This document shows positions 27,494-38,004 of a stretch of 64,000 nt of DNA, one piece after another. The stretch is taken from assembly GCA_022641835.1 (NCBI GenBank), contig CP048720.1:700847-764846 (forward strand), in the 5' to 3' direction. Source of the stretch: Petasospora fabianii. Its lineage: Eukaryota > Ascomycota > Saccharomycetes > Phaffomycetales > Wickerhamomycetaceae. The translations under genes and the position numbers were made by a program. The notes beneath the pieces were generated by a model. That model did no database searches. It worked only from the letters and a program-made list of their open reading frames with translations, and was not told the DNA's origin. Position 1 is the stretch's first letter. Each line of letters begins with the position of its first letter.

Positions 27494-28750
27494 ATGAGTT
27501 CAAGAGCCGAGTCGCGCCTCTCTATGGAGCGCAAGGAGCGAGAGAAAGAGAGAGTGAGTTTGAAACGTAAACAACACAAGAGTTCCCGTGATCTAGGAGA
27601 CTATTCTCGCACAGTACTAACAAATACCAATCAGATCGGAAGACCCAAGGATAAACAGCCCAAGAAAGCTAGAAATCCATTGACGAAGATCCAGCTAAGC
27701 AATGTTTCCCGACTTAACAACAACACGCTCAGACTTTCAGGGACCAAGACACAACTGCCGAGCCCATCTCATGGGATGCCCTCATACATGGCACCAACGA
27801 TTGCTGCATCACAGAGTACTACTTCACCTCGCAGAATTCACAGACAACCGACACATCTTGACGACAGACGAAAATCGGGAGACGTCAGAAAGTCTACACC
27901 GCTCTCAATCTTACAAGAGTCGAATGTACCATTGAGACAATACACTTTGGACGACTTTGAGATTGGACGTAAGTTGGGTAAGGGCAAATTTGGTAAGGTG
28001 TACTGTGTCAAGGATAAGACTACTGGGTTTGTATGTGCCCTTAAAGTGATGGAAAAGAAGGAGTTGATGGAGTACAAAGTGGAGAAGCAGTTCCGACGTG
28101 AAGTTGAAATCCAGTCTAATTTGAGACATGAGAATATTCTTCGATTGTATGGATATTTTCATGACTCCGCTCGTGTTTATTTGATCTTGGAGTATGTCAT
28201 CTATGGGGAGCTTTACAAGTTTTTGAGACGGAAGAAGAGATTCAATGATATCATGGCGTCTCATTACGTCTTCCAAATGGCCGAGGCATTATCGTACCTC
28301 CACAGTAAGAATATCATCCACCGTGATATCAAACCAGAAAATATTCTTCTGGGTTTTGACAACATCATCAAGATCAGTGACTTTGGTTGGAGTGTGCACG
28401 CACCATCGTCCAAGCGTTCTACGATGTGTGGTACTTTGGATTACTTACCACCTGAGATGGTTGAGGCTAAGGATCATGACTACCGTGTTGATGTGTGGGC
28501 TTTAGGTGTATTATGTTATGAGTTGCTTGTTGGTCAGCCACCTTTTGAAGAGGAGTTCCGTGATTCGACTTATCGCAGAATTGCCAAGGTGGACTTGAGG
28601 ATCCCAGCTTTTGTAAGCCCGGATGCTACTGATTTAATAAGAAAGTTATTGCAGTATGATCCGGAGAAGAGATTCCCATTGGATGAAGTGAAAGACCACC
28701 CGTGGATCACAAAGAACAGACACTTGTGGCCTCAGAAACGTGCTTCATAG
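27494..28750 (+). CDS. IPL1: Aurora protein kinase Ipl1
   Basis: 418 residues (367 in S. cerevisiae; extra length is in the basic N-terminus). Catalytic subunit of the chromosomal passenger complex that corrects kinetochore-microtubule attachments. The first 145 residues are disordered and Arg/Lys-rich. The kinase domain begins YTLDDFEIGRKLGKGKFGKVY (about 148-168); HRDIKPEN at 276-283, DFGWSVH from 296, activation-loop RSTMCGT with Thr310 in the Aurora R-x-T position, then LDYLPPEM and DVWALGVLCYELLVGQPPFE. CTG at 28349 encodes the conserved Leu in ENILLG. No intron. Confidence 0.95.
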   Translation: MSSRAESRLSMERKEREKERVSLKRKQHKSSRDLGDYSRTVLTNTNQIGRPKDKQPKKARNPLTKIQLSNVSRLNNNTLRLSGTKTQLPSPSHGMPSYMAPTIAASQSTTSPRRIHRQPTHLDDRRKSGDVRKSTPLSILQESNVPLRQYTLDDFEIGRKLGKGKFGKVYCVKDKTTGFVCALKVMEKKELMEYKVEKQFRREVEIQSNLRHENILRLYGYFHDSARVYLILEYVIYGELYKFLRRKKRFNDIMASHYVFQMAEALSYLHSKNIIHRDIKPENILLGFDNIIKISDFGWSVHAPSSKRSTMCGTLDYLPPEMVEAKDHDYRVDVWALGVLCYELLVGQPPFEEEFRDSTYRRIAKVDLRIPAFVSPDATDLIRKLLQYDPEKRFPLDEVKDHPWITKNRHLWPQKRAS

Positions 28751-29596
28751 TAAGGAGTAGAGTTATATAAAGATTCAACCGAGTGATAGCATAAGATAAT
28801 GGTGTAGCTACAGAACTCTTTGATCATCAATATGACTCCTTTTTGGCTCTCTGACGAGCCTAAGAAGAAGATAATTGCTGCTACTGAGTATAAAGCTAGG
28901 TAGAAAATATAGAAATTACCCCAAAAGGAAATTGCTATATCCGGAATCAGTGGCTGCTGCAGTCTTTCATATCTTTGGGACAAGACCCTAATTCTCAGCA
29001 ATGGTGTGGGAGGAATACCGTTTCATTATAAATGAGGCGAAAGCAAGTGTGATACTGTGTCTTTTTCACTAACTTGATCTTGAAGCAGAGCCCATTATAT
29101 GAAGCTTTGGAGCCTCCCCCAGATAGATCAGTAAAGGCTCCGATGTCTTGAAAGGCTAATCGTATCACGTATCTGAGGTCGAAAAAGCTTACAGCACGCA
29201 ATATCTAGTAGATATCACTTTTAATCGCTACCCTATGACTGTAGCTTCATAATCTTGCCGAGGTTGCGCTGTAGATCCACTTATTTGTGAAGAGGGCATG
29301 GCACGATGAAGGTGGAAGATCGCATCGACAGATTCTAGTGCTGAAACCTCGCAAAAAGAACAGAGAAAAGGGTCAAGCCACACACAGTATCACCATCGAC
29401 TACACTACTAAATTACCAAGCTTCTGTCCAACAGACTTCTCACTCAGGGCTTCTCCGGGTGCTCGGAAAGACAAGACGAGGGGTTTCTGTCTGGTCGCGT
29501 TGTGAAAAAAAGTGTAGATGCATTTCCCTCTTCTCCAACTACACACCACTTTCATACTACTCTATACAAAATCCCACTACACCACATAAGGGCCCA
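28751..29596. other. 846-bp intergenic region between IPL1 and SNT2
   Basis: No supported ORF, tRNA or known ncRNA. The right end is a C/A-rich leader before SNT2. The length leaves room for an unannotated RNA gene, but I see no diagnostic motif. Confidence 0.4.
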
Positions 29597-32500
29597 ATGA
29601 CAGAGTCTGCCCGTCCTCGTCGCAGAGCCGTCAAGGTCGACTACACCGAACGCCCCGTCGAGGCTCTCCCACCTCGTCCCACCGAGGCTGAGGTTGCCGA
29701 GGGCCGAGAGAAGGCCCATAAGGAGCACGACGAGAAGCCCAAGAAACGTCAGCGAGATCGTCCAGCCAAGGAACTGTCTCCATCGCCGGAAAAGGAGGAA
29801 GATTATTTTCCTATGAACTGGCAGCCGGCTACTCTTTCGGCATCACAGCGCTTCTCCAACGTGCCCAACCTCACGGGCGCCTTTGTCCGCAAGGGCGTTG
29901 AGCTCGTACTCAAAAACGGTACCGTCCTGCGCAAAGACGACTCGATTTACCTGATTTGCGAGCCACCAGGCGAGCCATACTACATCGGCCGTATCATGGG
30001 CTTTGCCCGTAAGAGCGTGTCGGACTCAAGCAACGACCACACCCCTCCACCAGAGACACGGCCGGCTAAAGAACCCGCAGAGCTCTTCACCTTCAAGATC
30101 AACTGGTGGTACCGTTGCAGAGACATTTCCAAGCACTCCTCTGACTCGAGACTTCTCTTTGCATCTATGCACTCCGATACGTGCCCACTTCAGAGCTTCC
30201 GTGGCGTTTGTACCGTCAAGCACAAGGATGAGATCCAGGACCTCGACGAGTACAAATCAGTACCCAACCAGTTCTGGTTCGACAAGCTCTTTGACAGATA
30301 TATGATCAAGTTCTACGATGTGATACCAACACAGTCCCTCGAAAACCTTCCACCAAACTACAGAGAGGCTTTGAACAAGAGATTCCAGTACATCTTTGTC
30401 GAAGCAGGTAAGAGCAGGGATATGCTCCAGCGTCCCAAGAATTGTGTCAAGTGCAACCAGTGGTGTATCCCACAGGACTCCATCCAGTGTTGTGAATGCG
30501 AGGAGTACTACCACATGCTCTGTCTTGATCCACCACTGCTGAAAAAACCGGCCAGAGGTTTTGCTTGGTCCTGCATCAACTGTACTAAGTTGCTTGAGGC
30601 GAAGAAGATGGCTACTGAATTTGCCAGATTGGGCCGTGAGGCTTCAACGTCCGTGACTTCTTCCTCTTCTTCCTCATCCATTTCACCTTCTACTGCTGAC
30701 CATGAGGACGCTGTAATGGAAGATGTAGCATCAACGGCGTCGACATCTTCACAAGAACCAGCCAAGCTCCCATCATACGAAGAGCTTGCCATCCAGTTCC
30801 TTGAGAGAGATAAGGATCTCACATTCAAACAGAGACGAAACCTCGAGGAATGGCAGTATAGATATCTCGGTATGCACGCCAAACTTGAGGATGCCCTCGA
30901 CTTGCAAGATCGCCCATACCCAAGAGCCGCTTCCAGACTAGGCGCTAAGAATCAGTTCTCCGATATGGTTGACTGGTTTGACCATCCTGTTGTCTACTAC
31001 GACTACTCCGAGTTGAACGAGGAATTTCAAACACCCGGTATGTTCAAAGTTCCCAAATCGAAAGGTGGCAGAAAGAAGAAGGAGGTTGCTCCAAGCGCTG
31101 CTGCCGAAGAGAATGATGAACAGAAGCCACTCCCGGTACCACAAGAGTATAAGGAGACAGATCCTTCGGACTTCCCGCCTTGGCTCCAACCGAGACCAAA
31201 GGGATACGTCGAAAGAGGCGGTGATGATACTGTCACTCTCATGTGGAAGGAACCAGAAGATGTTTCAGTTCAAGAACGTGTTGAGAAGTACCTCACCGAA
31301 TCTGGTAAGTATGCTCGGGCTATCAACCTTCTTCCAAATACTCCAAACTTTGTGGACAGACTCTTGAAGAATCTACTTGATGAAAACTTTGATTTCGAAA
31401 AGGCTGACGAGCTGAACAAGCAGATCACTCGTGAATCATTAAGAGAGCCGACATTTACCAATGCCGAGGTCAAGAAGTTTGAGGCTGGTATTCGCAAATA
31501 TGGTTCTGAGCTATGGCCAACATTCAAGGAGGTCAAGACACAGCCATTCTCCATGATTGTTAGATTCTGGTACCTCTGGAAGAAGACCACTGCAGGTCAC
31601 CAAATCTGGGATAACTTTGAGGGTCGTAAGAAGAACATGAGAGCTGTCAGCACTGACACTGACGAGAGTGATATTGCCAATGCCGGTGATGACTCTTCCT
31701 ATGATTCGAAAAAGGCGGCCAAGAGACACTTTGTCTGTAAGCATTGCGACACCGAGGATTCAGTTCAATGGTTCAGGGTCAGTGGTGCTCAACGCTCGGA
31801 AGAAAAGCCTGGTGCCATAATGGCACTCTGTATGCGTTGTGCTCGTCTATGGAGAAGATATGCTGTTCATTGGGAGGATCCTGTTGAGGTGCTCAAAAAG
31901 GTGAACATTAAGGGTGGCTCAAGCTGGAAGAGAAGAATCGAACAGGAGCTCATCGATGATGCCGAACTCATCGTTGCCACCAAAAAGGCTGCTCTCAATG
32001 GTGAAAAGGTTGTTTACAAGAAGCGTCAGACGAAGCATGTCCATGCCAATGATGGCGAGTCTTCGAGTACATCAGTCACTCCCACCCCGAGAAAGGGAAG
32101 TGAGTCTGCATCTACTTCCAGTGCTACACCTTCGAAGGAGAAGAAGGTCTCAAATAAGAAGTCCAGTTCGACTGCTCCTGCACCAGCTGAACCACCCCAG
32201 CCTGAAGAGCCAGTCATCTCCACAATTGTCAACGACAACACTGTTCAGACTCTCCATCAACAAGTAACACAACGGTACTACCATCTCACTTCTGCACAGC
32301 ACAACCCTCGTCCAAAGTTCAAAGACTTTACCACGCAGGCATCATCACTGGGAAATGCCAATGATACTTCTATCGCTCCAAGGTCAACCATCATCGGTAA
32401 GCATTGTGGTGTCTGCCGTGATCCTGCTACCAACTCTGATGCCCTATTATGTCTCGAGTGTGGAGTCCTCATCCACCCAGCATGCTATGGCTTCCAGGAT

Positions 32501-33871
32501 GCTCCAACTAAAGGCAGGTCCTGGTACTGTGACACATGTTCCAACTGTCTCCACCCGTTGATCAGTCAACACTACGTCTGTGTCATTTGTCGTGATGCCT
32601 CTCTTGATTGTGATGGTGTCAAGCCAGCCATGAAGAGAACCAATGCCGGTAAGTGGGTCCATGTTCTCTGTATGCTTGCGACTCCAGGGCTCAAATGTCT
32701 CGACATTGGTTGCATACAGCCAATTGGTGGCGTCGAGAAAGTTATTGCTGAAAAATCAATGGGTCAGCTGACTGATCCAGAGATCCACTGTGTTGAGTGC
32801 CAGAAAGTTGCCCCTGTCAAGGACTTATTGTACGGTGAGAAGTTTGACGTTGGATTTGAGGTGAAGTTGGATGATAAGATTCACAGCAAGGGTGTTAAAG
32901 TTTCAAGTACTCAGTCTGGTAAGTTGGCTCTTGCTGCACGTTGTCGTGAACACACTGAGCCACCAACTAACATGAAGTTCCTCAAGTTCACTGATCCGGT
33001 GAAGAGGTTCAGGGTTAGTGGGGTTTCTCCCGCCTTGCGTGTTTTCCTTGAGGAGTCTAAGAGGATGTCAACACTGCTTTCTGGTAACCAAGCCAGATTC
33101 AAGGACTTGATTGATGCTTACAACATCATCAGTACCGGGCTTGCTCATAGTGGCAAGTATCGTGAACCTGATGTCTGCTCTGTTTGTGGCAACACAGTGT
33201 CTCTGAAATGGGTCGAAACATCAGGAGGTAAAAGGTCTTGTTATGGATGCTGGTTGAATGTGCAGAACCAGGACGCTGATATTGCCATGATTGATACCGA
33301 TGACGAAGATGCGGACATTGTCAGTACAGACTCTACGAGCTATCTTAAGGTTATCGATACACTGAATTCTCCAATTGCATGTGAAGAGTCATATGGTATC
33401 ACTGGTTTGCATGACAAGCTACGTCGTTCTAGTTCTGTCAAGCAGCCTTCCTCTCCAGTTGAGCCAAAGAAACTTGAATCTACGGGATCTCTGTCCACTG
33501 ACCTTCCAGCCATGGCCACATTCACCAACACCTTGCATGTTCAGGCTCAGGCCCCAGTCATGACAAAACCGGGTCTGCCGTCTTTATACTCTGCTAGTTT
33601 CAAGAGTGATGCTCAGCCAACTATGACTTCTCTTCCACTCATCAGCCAACCTCTGCATGATAACCGCAACACCATAACGCTTCCACCAATCAAATCCTTT
33701 GACTCGCCAGCCTTGTCAAGTATGAAGACGTTGCCGCAGATTGAACAGCCCTCTGTGCAAAGCGCAGTTGAGATGAAGATGGAGGAGCCGGCACATGAGT
33801 CAAAAGTGCTTGTCCCTGAGGACAAGAAGCCTAATATGAACAAGATGAGCATCGGTAGTATCCTTGGATGA
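29597..33871 (+). CDS. SNT2: Snt2-type chromatin protein with BAH, PHD, SANT and zinc fingers
   Basis: 1,424 residues (1,403 in S. cerevisiae). Subunit of the Snt2C complex with Ecm5 and Rpd3; a histone-binding regulator of stress genes and putative E3 ligase. Start at the ATG at 29597 (MTESARPRRRAVKV); an upstream in-frame GTG at 29459 is ignored. Domains: BAH about 105-235; first PHD CVKCNQWC...CINC about 284-335; SANT (FTNAEVKKFEAGIRKYGSELW) about 617-665; GATA-like finger CKHC...CMRC about 713-755; second PHD CGVCRD...CDTC about 935-985; extended PHD from CVICRD at about 993; a further CSVCGN...CYGC finger near 1194. The linkers are Ser/Thr-rich. Confidence 0.92.
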   Translation: MTESARPRRRAVKVDYTERPVEALPPRPTEAEVAEGREKAHKEHDEKPKKRQRDRPAKELSPSPEKEEDYFPMNWQPATLSASQRFSNVPNLTGAFVRKGVELVLKNGTVLRKDDSIYLICEPPGEPYYIGRIMGFARKSVSDSSNDHTPPPETRPAKEPAELFTFKINWWYRCRDISKHSSDSRLLFASMHSDTCPLQSFRGVCTVKHKDEIQDLDEYKSVPNQFWFDKLFDRYMIKFYDVIPTQSLENLPPNYREALNKRFQYIFVEAGKSRDMLQRPKNCVKCNQWCIPQDSIQCCECEEYYHMLCLDPPLLKKPARGFAWSCINCTKLLEAKKMATEFARLGREASTSVTSSSSSSSISPSTADHEDAVMEDVASTASTSSQEPAKLPSYEELAIQFLERDKDLTFKQRRNLEEWQYRYLGMHAKLEDALDLQDRPYPRAASRLGAKNQFSDMVDWFDHPVVYYDYSELNEEFQTPGMFKVPKSKGGRKKKEVAPSAAAEENDEQKPLPVPQEYKETDPSDFPPWLQPRPKGYVERGGDDTVTLMWKEPEDVSVQERVEKYLTESGKYARAINLLPNTPNFVDRLLKNLLDENFDFEKADELNKQITRESLREPTFTNAEVKKFEAGIRKYGSELWPTFKEVKTQPFSMIVRFWYLWKKTTAGHQIWDNFEGRKKNMRAVSTDTDESDIANAGDDSSYDSKKAAKRHFVCKHCDTEDSVQWFRVSGAQRSEEKPGAIMALCMRCARLWRRYAVHWEDPVEVLKKVNIKGGSSWKRRIEQELIDDAELIVATKKAALNGEKVVYKKRQTKHVHANDGESSSTSVTPTPRKGSESASTSSATPSKEKKVSNKKSSSTAPAPAEPPQPEEPVISTIVNDNTVQTLHQQVTQRYYHLTSAQHNPRPKFKDFTTQASSLGNANDTSIAPRSTIIGKHCGVCRDPATNSDALLCLECGVLIHPACYGFQDAPTKGRSWYCDTCSNCLHPLISQHYVCVICRDASLDCDGVKPAMKRTNAGKWVHVLCMLATPGLKCLDIGCIQPIGGVEKVIAEKSMGQLTDPEIHCVECQKVAPVKDLLYGEKFDVGFEVKLDDKIHSKGVKVSSTQSGKLALAARCREHTEPPTNMKFLKFTDPVKRFRVSGVSPALRVFLEESKRMSTLLSGNQARFKDLIDAYNIISTGLAHSGKYREPDVCSVCGNTVSLKWVETSGGKRSCYGCWLNVQNQDADIAMIDTDDEDADIVSTDSTSYLKVIDTLNSPIACEESYGITGLHDKLRRSSSVKQPSSPVEPKKLESTGSLSTDLPAMATFTNTLHVQAQAPVMTKPGLPSLYSASFKSDAQPTMTSLPLISQPLHDNRNTITLPPIKSFDSPALSSMKTLPQIEQPSVQSAVEMKMEEPAHESKVLVPEDKKPNMNKMSIGSILG

Positions 33872-33945
33872 TTAATGATGATAAATTTAACGAATGAACA
33901 ATGATAAGACGTATGAAGTCAGTTTAGTAGATGTAGAATTGGAAA

Positions 33946-34080
33946 ATGGCGATGGCTTTCAGAAATTTCCTCATTTGGCCTTTTTTGTTACTTTTTTGCG
34001 AAATAATTCATGATGGAGAGGCCGATGAGCATCCTCTTTCACACATTTACCATACAAAAACTTTCATCCACAGGGCAATC
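33946..34080 (+). promoter_or_regulatory. RKM1 promoter, overlapping a probably unused in-frame ATG extension
   Basis: The RKM1 frame is open back to an ATG at 33946, adding 45 residues with a hydrophobic stretch (FLIWPFLLLFCEII). Only 74 bp separate that ATG from the SNT2 stop. The segment contains a PAC-like CCGATGAGCAT at 34022-34032 and GAAATTTCC at 33962-33970 resembling RRPE. Orthologous Rkm1 begins at the residue matching the ATG at 34081, so I read 33946-34080 as promoter and leader. Confidence 0.6.
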
Positions 34081-35871
34081 ATGACTGTTAGTGCCCAGGG
34101 TATTCAAGATCTTCTCAAATGGGCAGAGGAAAATGGATGTGTACACTCGGACAAGCTGAAATTCGAATATCAGGAGCACAGAGGTGTCTTTGCCATTGCT
34201 ACAGAAACACACAAGGCGGAAAAACCACAACTTAAGGTCCCAACGAGGCTGATTATTCATGGTGGTGTCGCTGAGAAGTACTTTGGCAAACAGCTAGCTG
34301 TCTCTGAGACCAACTTGAATGGTGGTCTGAAGCTTCTGTGGGCGAAATTGAAGTATGATGATGAGACACTTGTTGAAGGTGTTAACTTGAACGAGTTCTA
34401 CAAGCCATATATCGCTCTTCTTCCAGAGGGTAAAGAAACCGGATCTGTGTTCTATTGGAACATGGAAGAGCTTAAGCTCCTGAGCAGTACAAATCTTGGA
34501 GGGTCTCTTCCAGCGAAGTTCGAATGGCTGGTTGACGAATGGTTCAACACTGTATCTGATCTGCCAGAAAAACACAAGAAACACGCACAATATGAGCAAG
34601 ATCTCAAGTTCCGAGACCAATTCAAGACATTTACAAGATCTCAACTTCTCGATTCGCTCAATAATGTTACCAGCTGGACAAGTTTCGGCGCATATCTTTG
34701 GTCCACCACGATATTCACTTCTCGTGCGTTCCCACATCGCATCATTGATCCATCAGCCAAGGACGGCCAGGCGATGTTTGTTCCATTGATTGATCTCCTC
34801 AATCACAACAATTCCACCCTTATCAACTGGAGCTATGATCAGGGAGAGAATGATGGCTATTTCACGATGCACAACCTTGACCAGATTGAAGCTGGAGGTG
34901 AAGTGTTTAACAACTATGGTGCCAAAGGTAACGAGGAGCTTTTGATGGGATATGGGTTTGTCATTGAGAACAATGCAAACGATTCTGTTGCACTGAGGGT
35001 AAAGCCTCCATTTAGTGCCGTTCTCGAAGCAAAAGAGAGGGGTGTTCATATTCCAAAGATTGACGACTACACATACCACGCATTTGCTACGGACGAAGCA
35101 CAAGGTGATGAACTTACCGAAGATAACTATACTGGTGTTCTCTATTTCTTGAACCACAAAAGCCTTCTTCCAGAGGATCTTATTCAGATGTTCATGTCTC
35201 TGGTGAGCAATCACACAGAGGAAGGATTTACTCTTCGTCAAAGACTTTCGGCTTTGCAGAACTTGAGAAAGGCATTGGAGCACAAGCACATGGCTCTCAA
35301 ACAGGATTACGATATTGATACGTCTTCAATTGATCCCCATGTCGTGAAGACAGCTGAGATCTACCGCAAGGGACAGATGGAGGTGCTTAAATCCACACTG
35401 TCTGCTATCAAATCTACAGAGAAGACATTGCTCGCGGAAAACAAGTCGGCCGTTCTGTCATTAAAGAAGTTGTTCAAAAAAGACGATCGCTTCCGTGCCG
35501 GTGTATCACTTTTCGGGATTAACTCGTACGAAGAACTTGAAGACGAGGAGGAGGAAGGCGATCGTGAGGCATTCTTTGCACTTTGGGTGCTGCTCAATGC
35601 CGAGGTTCCATTGACCGGCGAAGAGGACTACGTTGCGCCTGAATGGGTCAGGGAGTCGTACAAGCAGCTCAAGGAGAACTATATTCCGGATGATGAATCT
35701 GTGCCGTATCGAATGGTTCAGTTCCAACAAGCATTTAAAGACCATCCTCTCGGAAAGGCACTGACTGTGCAGAACTACATCATCGCCGAGCGTGTCGTCC
35801 AGATGAACAGTTACACAAGGGGCAGCGCCGACGATGTCATCTTGGTGGACCCAATTTCGTTCCATGTGTAA
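34081..35871 (+). CDS. RKM1: Ribosomal lysine methyltransferase Rkm1 (SET domain)
   Basis: 596 residues (583 in S. cerevisiae). Dimethylates Rpl23 lysines in the cytosol/nucleus. Start chosen at MTVSAQGIQDLLKWAEENGC, which aligns with the Rkm1 N-terminus. The SET core with its long I-SET insertion includes YWNMEELKLLSSTNLGGSL, FVPLIDLLNHNNST and the C-terminal SET motif FNNYGAKGNEELLMGYGFVI with the catalytic-region NYG and GYGF. The Rubisco-LSMT-like helical substrate-binding domain follows, with many charged helices. This is the second SET enzyme of the window, 15 kb from the first, and also has a PAC-like box about 50 bp upstream. Confidence 0.88.
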   Translation: MTVSAQGIQDLLKWAEENGCVHSDKLKFEYQEHRGVFAIATETHKAEKPQLKVPTRLIIHGGVAEKYFGKQLAVSETNLNGGLKLLWAKLKYDDETLVEGVNLNEFYKPYIALLPEGKETGSVFYWNMEELKLLSSTNLGGSLPAKFEWLVDEWFNTVSDLPEKHKKHAQYEQDLKFRDQFKTFTRSQLLDSLNNVTSWTSFGAYLWSTTIFTSRAFPHRIIDPSAKDGQAMFVPLIDLLNHNNSTLINWSYDQGENDGYFTMHNLDQIEAGGEVFNNYGAKGNEELLMGYGFVIENNANDSVALRVKPPFSAVLEAKERGVHIPKIDDYTYHAFATDEAQGDELTEDNYTGVLYFLNHKSLLPEDLIQMFMSLVSNHTEEGFTLRQRLSALQNLRKALEHKHMALKQDYDIDTSSIDPHVVKTAEIYRKGQMEVLKSTLSAIKSTEKTLLAENKSAVLSLKKLFKKDDRFRAGVSLFGINSYEELEDEEEEGDREAFFALWVLLNAEVPLTGEEDYVAPEWVRESYKQLKENYIPDDESVPYRMVQFQQAFKDHPLGKALTVQNYIIAERVVQMNSYTRGSADDVILVDPISFHV

Positions 35872-36106
35872 AAAATCTAGTCATATTTGGTGCCCTTGAA
35901 TGTCAAAGTCGTAGACATTAGGTTCAGTTAGGTACCAAGTCTAGTTGTTTGCATTGTACGCGAATACGTAACATGGACATGCGCTTATATAGTACTTACC
36001 GGGACATTTCCGACAGATGGACAACTTTTTATCCGATTGAGATGGGAATTATCATCTCTTCTTCCCTTTAACAAGATCTAACAACTTCCAAGAACATCTA
36101 CCAACA

Positions 36107-37591
36107 ATGCCTACCGCCAATGCTCCGGACTACTCGGTCTACCTCGTCACGGACTCCACCATGTTGCCCGAGGGAACAACGGTTGTATCCCAAGTCGAAG
36201 CTGCACTCAAGGGAGGTGCCACCATTGTCCAGCTCCGTGAAAAGGACTTGAGCACTCGTGAGTTCATTGACCGTGCCAAAGAGGTGCACGCCTTGACAAA
36301 GCAGTTCGGCGTGCCTCTCATTATCAACGATAGAGTCGATGTTGCCATTGCTGTCGACTGCGAGGGTGTCCATGTTGGACAGGACGACATGCCTGCCACG
36401 AAGGTGAGACAGATGATCGGCGAGGACAAGATCATTGGTGTCTCCACGAGAGATCTGGATGAGCTTCAAGAAGTCATTGATCAAGGCGTAGCAGATTACG
36501 TTGGAATTGGTGCTATCTACGGAACAAAGACGAAGAATCTAGACAGAGCTCCGATGGGCACCGCAGGTGCAAAAAAGTTATTGGAAGTTTGCCACAAGGC
36601 AGGTCTTCACAATGTCTTGATCGGTGGAATCAACGATAAGAATGTTGACACGGTCATCCGTGAAAGCAGCATTCCAGAAGTTGGCTATACAACTGATGGT
36701 GTTGCTGTTGTGTCTTGTATCATGGCTTCGACTGATGCTCAAGGTGCAACAGCTAGTCTTGGAGCCATCATAAAGGACGCTAAGAGCACCTCAATCACAC
36801 GTTTGCTCAAAGGTGTCGCTGAAACTTCACCACTAGTCCATCATATCACCAACAACGTGGTTAAGAACATCAGTGCCAATGTGACGCTTGCAGTTGGTGC
36901 CTCTCCAATAATGTCTGAAAGCGCAGACGAGCTTGACGATCTCAGTAGAATACCATCATCGTGTCTTGTCATCAACACGGGAACCGCAACACCAGACCTG
37001 CTAGAGCTGTATTCAAAGGCAGTTAAAGCGTACTCCAGGGAGAACAAGTTCATCGTGTTTGATCCCGTGGGATGCGGTGCATCTGCATTCCGCAAAAGTG
37101 TCAACCGAGGACTTTTGGAGAAACTCCGTGGTTCAAAGTTTATCATTAAGGGGAATTCAGCTGAGATCCTTGCCCTGAGTGGACTAGAGGTTAAGCAAAA
37201 GGGTGTTGACAGCCACGTTGAGCAAGGTGAAGGCGGTGCTTCAGCCATTAATACCGCAGCAAAGGGTCTTTGTGAGAAGTACAACTGCACTGTGGTTGTC
37301 ACCGGTGAGAAAGACTATGTTTTCTCTTCTGATTACCCAGCACCAACAATTATTAGTGGAGGTGATGCCCTCATGGGCAGAGTGACAGGAACAGGGTGTT
37401 CATTGGCTGGTGTGATTGCTTCTTTCGCCCACGCTTCTTCACATGTAAAGACAGATGTTCACACTGCTACTGCTAATGCACTCCGTGCATACAAGCTTGC
37501 AGGATCAAGAGCCGCAGAGAAGTGTGACGGACCGGGGACATTTGTTCCTCTCTTCTTGGATGCACTTTATGCTCAAACAAGAGCTGACTAA
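36107..37591 (+). CDS. THI6: Bifunctional thiamine-phosphate synthase / hydroxyethylthiazole kinase Thi6
   Basis: 494 residues (540 in S. cerevisiae). The N-terminal half joins HMP-PP and HET-P to thiamine phosphate; the C-terminal half phosphorylates hydroxyethylthiazole. N-terminal TIM-barrel motifs: VQLREKDLSTREF, LIINDRVDVAI, GVHVGQDDMP and YVGIGAIYGTKTK. ThiK half from about residue 245: LVHHITNNVVKNISANVTLAVGASPIM, IVFDPVGCGA, FIIKGNSAEI and VTGTGCSLAG with catalytic Cys431. Fused architecture as in other fungi. The region upstream (35872-36106) shows no recognisable thiamine control element. The initiator tRNA gene lies downstream. Confidence 0.95.
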   Translation: MPTANAPDYSVYLVTDSTMLPEGTTVVSQVEAALKGGATIVQLREKDLSTREFIDRAKEVHALTKQFGVPLIINDRVDVAIAVDCEGVHVGQDDMPATKVRQMIGEDKIIGVSTRDLDELQEVIDQGVADYVGIGAIYGTKTKNLDRAPMGTAGAKKLLEVCHKAGLHNVLIGGINDKNVDTVIRESSIPEVGYTTDGVAVVSCIMASTDAQGATASLGAIIKDAKSTSITRLLKGVAETSPLVHHITNNVVKNISANVTLAVGASPIMSESADELDDLSRIPSSCLVINTGTATPDLLELYSKAVKAYSRENKFIVFDPVGCGASAFRKSVNRGLLEKLRGSKFIIKGNSAEILALSGLEVKQKGVDSHVEQGEGGASAINTAAKGLCEKYNCTVVVTGEKDYVFSSDYPAPTIISGGDALMGRVTGTGCSLAGVIASFAHASSHVKTDVHTATANALRAYKLAGSRAAEKCDGPGTFVPLFLDALYAQTRAD

Positions 37592-37756
37592 TCAGCTTAA
37601 ATATTTAATGTCAATAAAATCTTCCTAGTATGTCTCTATCCTAGTAGTGGTCGTCTTTTGAGTTGATCTAGAGTTGAATTGGTCCAAAGAAGACAATGTT
37701 TCAACCAATATCAAGAGTATGACCCGAATGATCAGACAAACCCTTCCCATCTACCA

Positions 37757-37828
37757 AGCGTCTTGGCGCAGTGGAAGCGCGCAGGGCTCATAACCCTGAT
37801 GTCCCTGGATCGAAACCAGGAGACGCTA
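37757..37828 (+). tRNA. Initiator tRNA-Met (CAU)
   Basis: 72 nt, no intron. Acceptor arms AGCGTCT (37757-37763) and AGACGCT (37821-37827) with discriminator A. Anticodon arm CAGGG-CTCATAA-CCCTG with CAT at 37789-37791. T arm CCTGG-ATCGAAA-CCAGG. It is an initiator: A1:U72 pair, three G:C pairs at the base of the anticodon stem, and A54 (ATCGAAA instead of TTCGAAA), as in S. cerevisiae tRNA-iMet. The internal A box (GGCGCAGTGGA) and B box (GGATCGAAACC) are intact. Confidence 0.97.
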
Positions 37829-37841
37829 GTTGATTTCTTTA

Positions 37842-37848
37842 TTTTTTT
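37842..37848 (+). terminator. RNA polymerase III terminator of tRNA-iMet
   Basis: A run of seven T residues 14 bases after the tRNA end, in the expected position for Pol III termination. Confidence 0.8.
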
Positions 37849-38004
37849 ACTGAATACACCCTTATGAAGTTGCCTTGGAAACGTCAAACTTACAAATAAA
37901 ATGCCGTGCCATAAATTGTTGGCCACAACAAACGAGTTCGCGATATAATCGGTAAGAGCCACAGCTGAAATCTAGTCCGTTTCCCCATTGGGAAATTTAA
38001 TGAG

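Noticed and set aside
35985-35999. U1 snRNA 5'-end-like ACTTACC near 35994
   Set aside because: Only seven bases match and no U1 stem-loops or Sm site follow; it lies in the THI6 promoter.
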